Assembly (NCBI GenBank): GCA_021776075.1
Contig: JAJFGQ010000003.1
Location: 1-37,321 of the forward strand
From: Alphaproteobacteria bacterium
Lineage (GTDB): Bacteria > Pseudomonadota > Alphaproteobacteria > Micavibrionales > Micavibrionaceae
Direction of reading: 5' to 3'
DNA: 37,321 nt
Part shown: piece after piece, positions 26,783 to 35,202 of the stretch
How positions within the stretch are numbered: position 1 is the first letter of the stretch
Layout: each line of letters begins with the position of its first letter
The notes under the pieces: model-generated
What the model was told of the DNA's origin: nothing
What the model saw: the letters and a program-made list of their open reading frames with translations, nothing else
Database searches by the model: none
Position numbers and translations under genes: made by a program

Positions 26783-27751
26783 ATGACAACAGAAGCACAA
26801 ATACAGATAGAGCCCGACAAAAAATACCGTCTGATTACGCGTAGTGACATGGACGGCCTCGTCTGCGGGATACTTCTCAAGGAATTGGGCTTAATTGAAG
26901 AAATTACCTTTGCTCATCCCAAGGATATGCAGGATGGTAAAATCGATGTCGGACCGAACGACATTACAACCAACCTGCCCTTTGTTGAGGGCGTTCATTT
27001 GTGCTTTGACCATCACGCCAGTGAGGTGGAACGGCTTGACGAATGCCCGCCCAATCAGGTTATTGACCCAGAAGCACCCTCTGCCGCCCGTGTTGTTTAC
27101 CGTTACTTTGACGGCCACGCCAACCCGAAATTACAAAATATTGCCGAAGATATGATGGATGCGGTGGACAAGGCCGATGCCGCACAATTCACAAAAGACG
27201 ATATTCTCACCCCACAAGGATGGGAATTGCTGAGCTTTATCATGGATGCCCGCACAGGTCTGGGACGGTTCCGGGATTTTAATATTTCCAACTTCCAGCT
27301 CATGATGGAACTCATTGATTATTGCCGAGGCAAGCATTCCATAGATGAAATTTTGATGTTGCCTGACGTCAAGGAACGGGTTGATCTCTATTTTGAGCAT
27401 AAAGATAAATTCCGGGAGCAAATCGAACGCTGCTCCACGGTTCATGATAACCTTGTCGTCCTTGATCTCCGGCGGGAAGAAACCATATGGGCCGGAAACC
27501 GCTTTGTCATTTACGCCCTGTTTCCCCAATGCAATATCTCCATGCATGCCATCTGGGGCAAAAACAAGCAAAACACAGTGTTTGCCATTGGAAAATCCAT
27601 CATGAACCGTACCAGCAATACTAATGTAGGCACTTTGGCTCTGTCCTATGAAGGTGGCGGGCATGAGGCTGCCGGAACCTGTCAGATTGATAACCTGAAA
27701 TCTGATACCGTCATGGAAGAGCTCATCCAGAAAATCACCAAAGACGGCTGA
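26783..27751 (+). CDS. DHH-family phosphoesterase (exopolyphosphatase-like)
   Basis: From ATG 26783 the protein is 322 aa; the frame extends 20 codons upstream without family similarity. The DHH domain has motif I D22-x-D24-G (TRSDMDGLVCGIL) and the DHH signature D76-H77-H78; the C-terminal DHHA1 domain has GGGHEAAGTCQI. These are the metal-binding residues of DHH phosphoesterases, which include RecJ, NrnA oligoribonucleases and some exopolyphosphatases. The precise substrate cannot be read from the motifs. Cytosolic. Confidence 0.85.
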   Translation: MTTEAQIQIEPDKKYRLITRSDMDGLVCGILLKELGLIEEITFAHPKDMQDGKIDVGPNDITTNLPFVEGVHLCFDHHASEVERLDECPPNQVIDPEAPSAARVVYRYFDGHANPKLQNIAEDMMDAVDKADAAQFTKDDILTPQGWELLSFIMDARTGLGRFRDFNISNFQLMMELIDYCRGKHSIDEILMLPDVKERVDLYFEHKDKFREQIERCSTVHDNLVVLDLRREETIWAGNRFVIYALFPQCNISMHAIWGKNKQNTVFAIGKSIMNRTSNTNVGTLALSYEGGGHEAAGTCQIDNLKSDTVMEELIQKITKDG

Positions 27752-27757
27752 TTTTTA

Positions 27758-27785
27758 TTGACATAACTGTAATTTGCAGTGTAAA
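27758..27785 (+). promoter_or_regulatory. Possible sigma-70 promoter
   Basis: Perfect TTGACA (27758-27763), a 16-bp spacer and TGTAAA (27780-27785, 4/6 match to TATAAT) lie in the 73-bp gap before the 229-aa gene, so that gene may be transcribed independently of the DHH gene. Confidence 0.4.
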
Positions 27786-27824
27786 CGTTATGTGAATTTA
27801 TATTTTTTCATGACGGAGACACCT

Positions 27825-28514
27825 ATGGCCGATACAGAAAAGCAGCCCGATGCCCGTGACGCGGTATTATATAAAAATGATACCTTCACCGTTGGTCCAC
27901 ACCGAAAGGTTAAGTCAGACAACAGCTATGTCGCCGTTGTGAATAAGAAACTGGCAGACAAATACCCCACATTCATGGATATTCTGAATGCGCCCGATAC
28001 CAAGCCACTGCGTGACCTTTTCAACGCAATTGCCGGCGGCATGAGTGCCCATGCCAAAAAGCATAACGTAGAAGAAAGCAATGACGTTTTCTGGCTGATC
28101 AATGTAACAGACGACCGGGTAACAGATAAAAACAATACTCATTCAAAAGGCTCCTACCCTCATACCCATATTATCTACGGTCCCTTACCGGAAGATTACG
28201 AATATGCTTATGTTTTAAATGAGAGGACCTATACGCCCGATACAAGAGCCAAAATGACCCACGGCTGGCCTCAATTCAAAAACTTTCAGGAATTTATACA
28301 ACAAGCCGATGAAGAAGATTACGAAGGCCTGAAAGAAAACCTGCTCTATGATCTGGAATGGCATATCCCCCGTGGTGGCGCCAGACTGGTCTGTGACGAA
28401 TTTAACAGCACACAAGACGACTGTTCTAGTGGCGGTCCCGGCCTATTTGAGCTTCGTATTCAGACGGGGGACCAAGGTCACAAATGGTTTGAACGCCCTA
28501 AACGGCAACCATAA
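27825..28514 (+). CDS. Uncharacterised 229-aa soluble protein
   Basis: The start ATG 27825 has GGAG 7 nt upstream; earlier in-frame ATGs lack a site. The protein has no signal or membrane segment. It contains an HTHIIYG segment (GSYPHTHIIYGPLPEDYEY), which superficially recalls a HIT motif but lacks the third histidine. Other marks are KKLADKYPTFMDIL, WHIPRGGARLVCDE, two Cys near the C-terminus and RIQTGDQGHKWFERP. Function unknown. Confidence 0.7.
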   Translation: MADTEKQPDARDAVLYKNDTFTVGPHRKVKSDNSYVAVVNKKLADKYPTFMDILNAPDTKPLRDLFNAIAGGMSAHAKKHNVEESNDVFWLINVTDDRVTDKNNTHSKGSYPHTHIIYGPLPEDYEYAYVLNERTYTPDTRAKMTHGWPQFKNFQEFIQQADEEDYEGLKENLLYDLEWHIPRGGARLVCDEFNSTQDDCSSGGPGLFELRIQTGDQGHKWFERPKRQP

Positions 28515-28592
28515 CGCGCGGCTGTCTGTTGTTGTATCTGAATAGCAGCCTTGCTACGATCAGGGGACAGAAACCAACAGGCGACAGCTTCC

Positions 28593-29498
28593 ATGAAACC
28601 ACCTCCCCTGCGACAAGGCGATACGGTCGGTATATTTGCGCCCTCCAGCCGCGTGAACAAAAACGCTATCGAAAACACGGTATCCCTGCTGGAAAAACGA
28701 GGCTACAAAGTCTTTATCCATCCGCAAACCTTCACACAGAACAATCAGTCTGCCGGGACGACTGAAGAAAAAACAGCGGCCCTGCATGACCTTTTTGCCG
28801 CCCCCTCTATTCAAGCCATTATCTGTGCCAAAGGCGGCAACCAGGCGGGATACCTTCTGGACCGCATTGATTACGACCTGATCCGGAAAAATCCTAAAAT
28901 TATCATGGGCTATAGCGACCCCACGGCCTTGCTCAACGCCATCACAAAAGAAACCGGCCTTGTGACATTTCACGGCCCTATGCCGCATAACTTCCCCCGC
29001 CTGCCGGAAGAGCAGCTTGAGCATTGCTTTGCATTATTGGCGGGAGAGACAAAAGAGCTCCCTCTTTCCGGTGCTCAGGTTATCAGGGATGGGCAAGCCG
29101 AGGGACCGCTGATCGGCGGTAATTTAAGCCTTCTATGCAGCCTGATCGGCACGCCTTGGGAACCGGACTTTGAAAATGCCATTTTGTTTCTCGAAGACTG
29201 CGATGACGAAATATCCCGTTTCGACCGTATGTTCCAGCATCTACGCAATGCCGGCGTGTTTAAAAAACTAAACGGACTGATTTTCGGCCAATTTACAGAT
29301 GTTCAAGACACAGGAAAAATACCATTCGGATTGACGCTGGCTGAACTTATAAACAACATCGTCCGTGATCTGGATATTCCCGCCGTCGCCAATGCGCCGT
29401 TCGGCCATGGACCAGCAATGCTGACCCTGCCCATAGGAGCCCACGCTACCCTGCATACCGAGCGGCTCACTCTTTCCGAGCCCGCTGTTCAAAGTTGA
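28593..29498 (+). CDS. Muramoyltetrapeptide LD-carboxypeptidase-like S66 peptidase
   Basis: The protein is 301 aa from ATG 28593 (MKPPPLRQGDTVGIFAPSS, the classic S66 N-terminus). The catalytic Ser is S108 in MGYSDPTALL. The Glu/acid segment is FLEDCDDEISRFDRM and the His lies in NAPFGHG near residue 271, completing the S66 Ser-Glu-His triad. LdcA trims D-Ala from recycled murein tetrapeptides in the cytosol; the related MccF branch cleaves microcin C, and the two are hard to separate from sequence. Confidence 0.9.
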   Translation: MKPPPLRQGDTVGIFAPSSRVNKNAIENTVSLLEKRGYKVFIHPQTFTQNNQSAGTTEEKTAALHDLFAAPSIQAIICAKGGNQAGYLLDRIDYDLIRKNPKIIMGYSDPTALLNAITKETGLVTFHGPMPHNFPRLPEEQLEHCFALLAGETKELPLSGAQVIRDGQAEGPLIGGNLSLLCSLIGTPWEPDFENAILFLEDCDDEISRFDRMFQHLRNAGVFKKLNGLIFGQFTDVQDTGKIPFGLTLAELINNIVRDLDIPAVANAPFGHGPAMLTLPIGAHATLHTERLTLSEPAVQS

Positions 29499-29558
29499 TT
29501 TTTAGTACAAAAACGGCTATCAGGGATGAAAATATAAAAATACAGGGAGATGGTTAAA

Positions 29559-29954
29559 ATGGGCACTACAGATTCAACTACGGATTCAAAAGAGCATCTC
29601 AAGAAAAAATTTCGTAATGCCGCTATTGCCTGTGGCGTGATTTCTCTGGCCTTGTACGCCAACATCACCTTCACGACGCAAGCTATTCAAGAAAATGATG
29701 CGGCACTCATCAGCATGCAGGATAACGCCCGGCAGGCCTGTATGAAAGAAGGCATTACCCCCGACAAATCATTTCAGTGCGCCGAAGACAAAATCGGACA
29801 AACAACCCTGACTGAGTTTAAAGATAAAGCCGACAAAAACATATCATCCGGACGCCGTAGCGCTGCCGGACTGGCTTTAACAGCACCCCTGACACTTTTT
29901 ATAACTTCAATGGCCCTGCGCCGCAAAAAAGAAGAACCGCAACCGCGTCCGTAA
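29559..29954 (+). CDS. Small two-helix membrane protein of unknown function
   Basis: AGGGAG 9 nt upstream selects ATG 29559 over one 9 bp earlier. The protein is 131 aa. Residues 20-38 and 101-120 are hydrophobic segments flanking a charged loop with Cys61 and Cys74. The ends are Lys/Arg-rich (MALRRKKEEP), consistent with both termini in the cytosol. Layout is somewhat like the two Cys-pair membrane proteins at 6.6-7.3 kb, but homology is unproven. Confidence 0.65.
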   Translation: MGTTDSTTDSKEHLKKKFRNAAIACGVISLALYANITFTTQAIQENDAALISMQDNARQACMKEGITPDKSFQCAEDKIGQTTLTEFKDKADKNISSGRRSAAGLALTAPLTLFITSMALRRKKEEPQPRP

Positions 29955-30029
29955 GCCATCTTCATTTCGGGGATAGATTTTTGATTGTAGCTGTGTCATA
30001 TCATCTTCCATGTCAAAACGGAGAGAATC

Positions 30030-30368
30030 ATGACTTTTGTCGTTCTGGATTCATGCATCAGGTGTAAATACGGGGATTGTGTAGAAGTTTGCCCCGTCGA
30101 TTGTTTTTACGAGGGCGAAAACATGCTGGTCATCCACCCGGACGAATGCATTGATTGCGGCGTTTGTGAACCCGAATGCCCTATCGAAGCCATTGTAGCG
30201 GACACGGACCCGGAGGGAGAAAAGTTCCTCGAACTGAACCGTGAATACGCAGAAAAATGGCCAAACATTACCCGTAAAAAGGACGCACCACCGGATGCCG
30301 ACGACTTCAAAGACAAAAAAGACAAATTCCCCGCCTTATTTAGCTCAAAACCGGGTGAAGGCGATTAA
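30030..30368 (+). CDS. fdxA: FdxA-type 7Fe ferredoxin
   Basis: The protein is 112 aa, a small electron carrier binding [3Fe-4S] and [4Fe-4S] clusters. The cysteines are C9, C12, C17, C21-P, C25 and C40-xx-C43-xx-C46-xxx-C50-P, the usual FdxA pattern with an acidic C-terminal extension ([19 protein letters not shown]). GGAGAG precedes the ATG. It sits upstream of the CarD-family gene, a pairing common in alphaproteobacteria. Confidence 0.95.
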   Translation: MTFVVLDSCIRCKYGDCVEVCPVDCFYEGENMLVIHPDECIDCGVCEPECPIEAIVADTDPEGEKFLELNREYAEKWPNITRKKDAPPDADDFKDKKDKFPALFSSKPGEGD

Positions 30369-30679
30369 ATAAAAAAACAATAGAAGTCATTGAAAACATT
30401 AAAAAAATAGAAACCGCAACATTGCAAAGTGAAAATAAAAGTTGAAATTTTACGAAATTTTAACTATACTCATCAGGCATTGCGATGCGATGACAGAATT
30501 AACGGGTACGGGCATTTGCCGTTTCTCCGTTTTCTAAGAAAAAGCTTTAAATATTTGCTGCTATAGCATTGTTTTATTTAGGGTATTTGGGCGAAAAACA
30601 CCGCCGAAAGAGCGTGGCTTGCCTGAGTATAAAACATAATTTGAGAGATAATCTCAATATAAACAAAGGGGACAGAAAA
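30369..30679. other. 311-bp gap and long leader of the CarD-family gene
   Basis: The gap is AT-rich. It holds a good promoter (30442-30470), then about 200 bp of predicted 5' leader. Near its end a short inverted repeat, TTGAGA-GATAA-TCTCAA (30641-30657), lies 23 bp before the ATG and could be an operator or RNA hairpin near the ribosome site. No additional gene was seen. Confidence 0.55.
30442..30470 (+). promoter_or_regulatory. Predicted sigma-70 promoter of the CarD-family gene
   Basis: TTGAAA (30442-30447, 5/6), a 17-bp spacer and TATACT (30465-30470, 5/6). This is one of the best promoter matches in the window, giving a predicted leader of about 200 nt. Confidence 0.6.
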
Positions 30680-31186
30680 ATGGCTGATAATGATAATTTT
30701 GACTTCGACAAAGGCGATTATGTTGTTTATCCGGCGCACGGCGTTGGTCAGATCGAAGGCGTAGAGACACAAAGCATTGGCGGCATGGATGTCAGCCTAT
30801 ACACGGTTTCCTTTGAAAAGGACCGTATGCGTTTGAAAATTCCGACTTTTAAAGCCGAAGCTTCCGGCCTGCGCAAACTCAGCACAGGTGATCGTTTGCA
30901 GGACGCTATCAAAACGCTTCAGGGTAGGTCCCGTATTCGCCGCACGATGTGGAGCCGCCGCGCGCAGGAATACGAAACAAAGATTAATTCCGGCGACCCG
31001 GTTTCTATCGCCGAAGTTCTGCGTGATCTGAAACGCAGCAACGATGATACGGAGCAATCCTATAGCGAACGCCAAATATACCAGTCCGCTTTGGAACGTC
31101 TGGCCCGTGAAGTCGCTGCCGTGGAAAGCATCACAGAAATTCAAGCCACTGAACAGCTTGAAGGTATACTGGGTAAAGCGGCATAA
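30680..31186 (+). CDS. CarD/CdnL-family RNA polymerase-binding regulator
   Basis: The start ATG 30680 has AAAGGGG 8 nt upstream; an in-frame extension to 30569 shows no family similarity. The protein is 168 aa. The N-terminal Tudor-like RNAP-interaction domain reads DYVVYPAHGVGQIEGVETQ and YTVSFEKDRMRLKIPTFKA; the C-terminal helical domain holds RIRRTMWSRRAQEYETKIN. CarD/CdnL proteins stabilise open promoter complexes, notably at rRNA and growth genes. Likely essential or growth-rate linked. Confidence 0.92.
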   Translation: MADNDNFDFDKGDYVVYPAHGVGQIEGVETQSIGGMDVSLYTVSFEKDRMRLKIPTFKAEASGLRKLSTGDRLQDAIKTLQGRSRIRRTMWSRRAQEYETKINSGDPVSIAEVLRDLKRSNDDTEQSYSERQIYQSALERLAREVAAVESITEIQATEQLEGILGKAA

Positions 31187-31228
31187 CAGCTGCGTACCTT
31201 TTAGAACCGTACAGTCAGGGAAAGAATT

Positions 31229-31474
31229 ATGCTCAAAAAAGAAGAGCAAGAAGAATATGAACGGAATTTCTGCCGGGCGCTGCTAGCTGGTCTTTATGGT
31301 GTAGAGCCTGAACAACTTACAAAAGAATTTGTTCAAAAGGCCAAAGCGGAAGACAAAAGAAAGCGGGAAGAAGTAGCCCAAGAAAAAGGCTGGAGGTCTA
31401 TTAGCCCTGAAGATGCCGATGCTTACTTTGCAGAAACGGACAGAAAACTGAAAAACCTCCTTAAAATGAAATAA
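31229..31474 (+). CDS. Small charged protein of unknown function
   Basis: The protein is 81 aa. AGGGAAAG lies just upstream of the ATG, 42 bp after the CarD-family stop, and a strong terminator follows, so it closes the CarD transcript. The product is helical and highly charged (KKEEQEEYERNF, KAKAEDKRKREEVAQEKGW). There is no signal peptide. No family was recognised. Confidence 0.65.
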   Translation: MLKKEEQEEYERNFCRALLAGLYGVEPEQLTKEFVQKAKAEDKRKREEVAQEKGWRSISPEDADAYFAETDRKLKNLLKMK

Positions 31475-31476
31475 TC

Positions 31477-31506
31477 AAAAAACCCCGCTCATCAGCGGGG
31501 TTTTTT
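31477..31506 (+). terminator. Rho-independent terminator after the CarD transcript
   Basis: A 13-bp perfect stem (AAAAAACCCCGCT / AGCGGGGTTTTTT) with a 4-nt loop CATC and a T6 run, 2 bp after the stop of the 81-aa gene. Confidence 0.92.
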
Positions 31507-31543
31507 ATAACAGCCTCCCCATACCCCCCCCTGTGGGTAATAT

Positions 31544-31571
31544 TTGTAATTTACTGATTTTCTTGTATAAT
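31544..31571 (+). promoter_or_regulatory. Predicted sigma-70 promoter of the phosphoesterase-like gene
   Basis: TTGTAA (31544-31549, 4/6), a 16-bp spacer and a perfect TATAAT (31566-31571), located just after the strong terminator. Transcription would start near 31578 and could continue into rpoH. Confidence 0.55.
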
Positions 31572-31610
31572 GGATATGATTCTGGGAATTTATATTCCTT
31601 CCTGCCTTTC

Positions 31611-32471
31611 ATGCCCTCCGCATTGCCCTCCCATACCCGGACAACCAATACACAAAATATGCCCTCACCTGATCTAAAATTTACATCGCTCGGCTCTCCC
31701 CGACGTATATGGAGCATCTCAGCCATTCACGGCGAAGCGGAGAAGCTGCTGGATATTCACGACACCCTGTATGAAAAGTTTCGTCCCGGTGATCGCCTTG
31801 TCTATATGGGCAATTATATCGGCTACGGCCCTCATCCTTGCGAAACAATTGACGAACTGTTGACGTTTCGGCGCCTGCTCCTCTCCATGCCGGGAATGAA
31901 GACCGATGATATTGTCTATCTGCGCGGCGGTCAGGAAGAAATGTGGCAAAAGCTTACCCAACTGCAATTTGCGCAAGATCCGGCCAACACCCTGCTCTGG
32001 ATGTTGAGTAAGGGGCTTTCATCCACGCTGGACGCCTATGGCATAAGCCCTCACGATGGTATTGTTGCGGCACAGGAAGGCGTCATGTCCCTGACCCGCT
32101 GGACGGGACAAATTCGTGAAGCCGTCCGCAGCAAGCCCGGCCATGATATGTTCAGCACCCAGTTGCGGCGCGCTGCGTTTACACCGGAAGAAACAGAGTT
32201 TCCTTTATTATTCGTCCATGCCGGCATTAACCCCTCGCAATCTCTAGATCGTCAGGGCGACAGCTTCTGGTGGGCTGGCAAAAATTTTAACGACATAAAA
32301 ATACCCTACAACCCCTTCCAGAAAGTCATTCGCGGCTTTGATCCGGCCCATGAAGGCATGCATATGAACTGCGTTACGGCGACAATAGACGGCGGATGCG
32401 GCTTTGGCGGCACGCTGGTCTGTGCCGGCTTTGAACCGGATGGCAGCGTATCCGAATTACTGGAAGCCTGA
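31611..32471 (+). CDS. Metallophosphoesterase-like protein with degenerate metal site
   Basis: The start is uncertain: ATG 31611 or 31659, neither with a ribosome site; the upstream in-frame region overlaps the promoter. From 31611 it is 286 aa. The calcineurin-like fold order is visible: RIWSISAIHGEAEKL (canonical DxHG has Asp; here AIHG), LVYMGNYIGYG (canonical GDYVDRG), YLRGGQEEMW (canonical GNHE), FVHAGINP (canonical HAG, intact). Several canonical metal ligands are replaced, suggesting a catalytically altered or inactive protein. It lies just upstream of rpoH, and similar degenerate proteins beside rpoH occur in other alphaproteobacteria (recalled). Confidence 0.78.
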   Translation: MPSALPSHTRTTNTQNMPSPDLKFTSLGSPRRIWSISAIHGEAEKLLDIHDTLYEKFRPGDRLVYMGNYIGYGPHPCETIDELLTFRRLLLSMPGMKTDDIVYLRGGQEEMWQKLTQLQFAQDPANTLLWMLSKGLSSTLDAYGISPHDGIVAAQEGVMSLTRWTGQIREAVRSKPGHDMFSTQLRRAAFTPEETEFPLLFVHAGINPSQSLDRQGDSFWWAGKNFNDIKIPYNPFQKVIRGFDPAHEGMHMNCVTATIDGGCGFGGTLVCAGFEPDGSVSELLEA

Positions 32472-32556
32472 TTTGATTTAATCTGATCCAAATCGTAACG
32501 CCCCACGTACAAGATACGAATATAAAGAAACATCAGGAAAAACTGCGGGGGACAAC

Positions 32557-33441
32557 ATGGCCTATATTGATGATCAAGAAACGCAAAAATCCAATCTGAG
32601 CTATATCAGAAACGCGATGGACGAGCCTATGCTGGAACGCGCTCATGAGCTTGATCTGGCCAAACGCTGGCGTGAAAAAGGTGATGAAAAAGCGCTCCAT
32701 GAACTGGTGGGGGCGCATATGCGCCTTGTTGTCGCCATAGCCGCCCGATACCGTTATTACGGCCTTCCGAGCGGCGATTTGATCCAGGAAGGCAATATCG
32801 GTCTGATGCAGGCCGCCAACCGCTTTGACCCGGCGCGTGAAGTGCGCTTTTCAACCTACGCCACATGGTGGATACGGGCTGCTATACAGGATCACGTCCT
32901 GCGCAACTGGTCGATCGTGCGCACAGGTACAACAGCCGCTCAGAAATCCTTGTTTTTTAACCTGCGCCGCCTGCGCGCCCGGATAGAAGGGCAGCAAGAC
33001 GGTGCCGCACTGGACAATAGCAACCGCAAAGACATCGCCACAGAGTTAAAAGTCCGCGTCAAGGATGTCGAGAACATGGAAGCACGCCTGTCCGGTGGTG
33101 ATTATTCACTCAACACCCCTGTCGGAGGAGAAGAAGGTAACGATGACTGGCAAAGCCTGCTCACCGATGAGCGTGCCGGACCGGAGGATGTTGTAATAGG
33201 TATGAAAGACTCAAACGCCCGTTCACAGTGGTTGCAGGAAGCTTTAAGCCACCTGAATGACCGTGAACAAAAAATTATCCGTGACCGTCATTTGACCCAT
33301 GAAACCGTCACGCTATCCGATCTGGGCGCACAGCTCGGTGTAAGCAAAGAGCGTGTCCGCCAAATCGAGTCAAAGGCCCTGGATAAGCTAAAAAGCTCTT
33401 TAAGCCCGCATAAAGCGGATCTGCAGGACGCTTTTATTTAG
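32557..33441 (+). CDS. rpoH: RNA polymerase sigma-32 factor RpoH
   Basis: Heat-shock sigma factor of 294 aa. Region 2 (DLIQEGNIGLMQAANRFDP, FSTYATWWIRAAIQDHVL), the diagnostic RpoH box Q129-KSLFFNLR-R138 and a region 4 helix-turn-helix (LGAQLGVSKERVRQIESKAL) are all intact. The ATG follows GCGGGGGAC. It should direct chaperone and protease genes. The gene is 85 bp downstream of the phosphoesterase-like gene. Confidence 0.97.
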   Translation: MAYIDDQETQKSNLSYIRNAMDEPMLERAHELDLAKRWREKGDEKALHELVGAHMRLVVAIAARYRYYGLPSGDLIQEGNIGLMQAANRFDPAREVRFSTYATWWIRAAIQDHVLRNWSIVRTGTTAAQKSLFFNLRRLRARIEGQQDGAALDNSNRKDIATELKVRVKDVENMEARLSGGDYSLNTPVGGEEGNDDWQSLLTDERAGPEDVVIGMKDSNARSQWLQEALSHLNDREQKIIRDRHLTHETVTLSDLGAQLGVSKERVRQIESKALDKLKSSLSPHKADLQDAFI

Positions 33442-33465
33442 AGCATATTACTATAAAAGAAGCGC

Positions 33466-33514
33466 GCCGCACGAATTTGCGTCATAGCAGGCAAATATAG
33501 TAAAATGTAATATG
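33466..33514 (+). promoter_or_regulatory. 49-bp duplicated promoter/start unit, copy 1
   Basis: The segment starting GCCGCACGAATTTGCGTC and ending in the ATG of the small exported protein is repeated at 35203-35251 with one mismatch. It contains TTGCGT (33477-33482), an 18-bp spacer and TAAAAT (33501-33506). The -10-like box ends only 5 bp before the ATG and no ribosome site is present, so the transcript could be leaderless. Confidence 0.6.
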
Positions 33515-33874
33515 TTAAAAAATAAAGTAACATCAAAGGCATTCATGACGTTTTTATTAAGTTCCGTGTTTGCCGCCATGACGACAAACATAGCCTTTGC
33601 AGGACCTGTCGACGTTCAAAATATTGAAAAAAACCCGGTTCATACAAAGGAAAAGACGACACCTCCCCTGACAAAACAGGATGCTTTAAAACAAGCTCTG
33701 GAGGACAGTTTCAACAATAAAAACTCTACGGAAAAAACAATACCATCAGCAATAAAAAACCAGAACAAGAAGAATGACAATTGCTTTACCATAGAGGTGA
33801 AACCATCAAAAAAAGGGGATTTGTCCATACCAAAACAAACCGTATGCCTCTCCTCTGGCGTGGGTATTTCCTAG
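33512..33874 (+). CDS. Small exported protein of unknown function
   Basis: The protein is 120 aa. A signal peptide (basic LKNKVTSK, hydrophobic FMTFLLSSVFAAM) has a likely cleavage after AFA at residue 30. The mature ~90 residues are Lys-rich with two cysteines (NCFTIEV and TVCLSSG) that could pair. ATG 33545 is a possible alternative start. The gene carries the first copy of the duplicated 49-bp upstream unit and lies 32 bp before the first metallopeptidase-like gene, with which it may form an operon. Confidence 0.72.
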   Translation: MLKNKVTSKAFMTFLLSSVFAAMTTNIAFAGPVDVQNIEKNPVHTKEKTTPPLTKQDALKQALEDSFNNKNSTEKTIPSAIKNQNKKNDNCFTIEVKPSKKGDLSIPKQTVCLSSGVGIS

Positions 33875-33906
33875 AACGATACGGGTAAATATAAAAAAGG
33901 ATATAA

Positions 33907-35154
33907 ATGAGTTTTTCAGGCCATACACAAAATGACTTCGTGACGGAAAAAAGCCGAACCGACTCTTTCGAAGAGGGTGTTGAAGACACTTCAAACCTAC
34001 CCGTCATCTTCATTGATCCCGACCATCTCCAGCATGATAATATGCAGAAAAACATTCAGGCTATTTCAGAAACTGTGAATAAGCAGTTCAGGGATATTTT
34101 TCCTGATACACCTGAAAACATAAACCCTCTCAAGGACGCCGTTGTCACTGAACCTGGTGATACCCCCAAGGACATACCTTTGGCTGAGAATCGGCACGGC
34201 ATCAAAAAATTAGTGTCTGCCTTACAAGATGCGGGGCCGGCCGCAATGCCCATAACAATTAACGGTCAGAAAGTATGCCTCGTCAACAAACCCGGGCATG
34301 TCTATACCCCGAACGGCCAAAGCCCTTTCATAAACATGAAAAACAAAGATGAAGTCATGTCTTCTCTTGCGCATACGCCTCAGGAAGATCTTAAAAACAT
34401 TAAAGGAACCGAGGGTGATATACAGCGTGCTATCGGTGTACATGAAGGAACACACTGTAATCAGGCGGTCACAAAGCAAAGCGACACAAAAGCTGTTCTG
34501 GAAAGCGAAGCATGGGGTGACCATCATGCCCGTGAAGACCTGATAAAAAGAGGAAAACCTGAGGTCGCCGAATCCTTAAAAGATGTGCGTGTTTTAGGCG
34601 CGGCAAGAGACCACAGCCACGCCACAGCACCCTTCCTCGGCACATCAAAAGAAATCACACAGTCGGAAGACCATCTGAAGGCCAACCATGAATTCCAGGG
34701 CTTTATTTCGAAAGGAAAAGAGCTCTTCGGAAACGACACAGAGGGCCTTATTAACGGCGTAGACACGCTTGTCAAAGGTGGTGAGTTTGCTGACGAACCG
34801 GAAGGTAAGGCACAGGCGCAGGACTATATAGAAACAGTGCGAAGACAAACGCTTAATCAAGACCCCGAAACAGGACAGGCGCGCCCTTTATCAAATAACG
34901 ATGCCACTCTTGACCTCAAAAACATTCAAGGTGGACAACCGGAAATCATTCAAGGCGACATCAAAGACACAATGGAAATTGGCGGCGTTAAGGCGTCCTC
35001 ATTCTTTAACAGTCACTCCGATCCGGGAGCCGCACAACAACGCCTCGATCAACAGGCAAAACTCGATGTCGGTGTAAACAATGAAGCCAACCTGACAGCT
35101 CAAAACAACCAGCCCTCAATGGCAACCGCACCCGCAACACCAATGACAATTTAA
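33907..35154 (+). CDS. Putative HExxH metallopeptidase-like protein A with duplicated C-terminal module
   Basis: The protein is 415 aa; AAGGA lies 6 nt before the ATG. It has no signal peptide or membrane segment. Conserved with the next gene: NLPVIFIDPD (about 30-40), ITINGQKVC followed by KPG, and GVHEGTHCNQA with H179-E180-x-x-H183, then E201-A-W-G-D205 and RGKPEVAE. HExxH plus a downstream ExxxD is the zinc-site pattern of gluzincin-type peptidases such as M48. The last 74 residues (from GGQPEIIQGDIK) are almost identical to the paralogue's and could be a secretion or docking signal. Peptidase activity is inferred from the motif only. Confidence 0.75.
   Translation: MSFSGHTQNDFVTEKSRTDSFEEGVEDTSNLPVIFIDPDHLQHDNMQKNIQAISETVNKQFRDIFPDTPENINPLKDAVVTEPGDTPKDIPLAENRHGIKKLVSALQDAGPAAMPITINGQKVCLVNKPGHVYTPNGQSPFINMKNKDEVMSSLAHTPQEDLKNIKGTEGDIQRAIGVHEGTHCNQAVTKQSDTKAVLESEAWGDHHAREDLIKRGKPEVAESLKDVRVLGAARDHSHATAPFLGTSKEITQSEDHLKANHEFQGFISKGKELFGNDTEGLINGVDTLVKGGEFADEPEGKAQAQDYIETVRRQTLNQDPETGQARPLSNNDATLDLKNIQGGQPEIIQGDIKDTMEIGGVKASSFFNSHSDPGAAQQRLDQQAKLDVGVNNEANLTAQNNQPSMATAPATPMTI
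34930..35154 (+). repeat. Near-identical 225-bp C-terminal coding module, copy A
   Basis: Aligned without gaps to 36218-36442, this 225-bp segment (stop codon included) differs at 8 positions by my count, giving two amino-acid changes in 74 residues. The upstream portions of the two genes are much more diverged. Confidence 0.9.
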
Positions 35155-35202
35155 ATCATCAAAAGACCATCTCCATCAAAAGCACAGGAGGCTATTTTAA
35201 AA

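Noticed and set aside
27825-28514. HIT-family nucleotide hydrolase from the HTHIIYG segment
   Set aside because: The HIT motif needs a third alternating histidine (HxHxHxx); only two are present and the flanking sequence does not fit.
33640-34055. Minus-strand frames across the exported and metallopeptidase-like genes
   Set aside because: They are shadows without ribosome sites; the plus-strand genes have signal peptide, motif and paralogy support.
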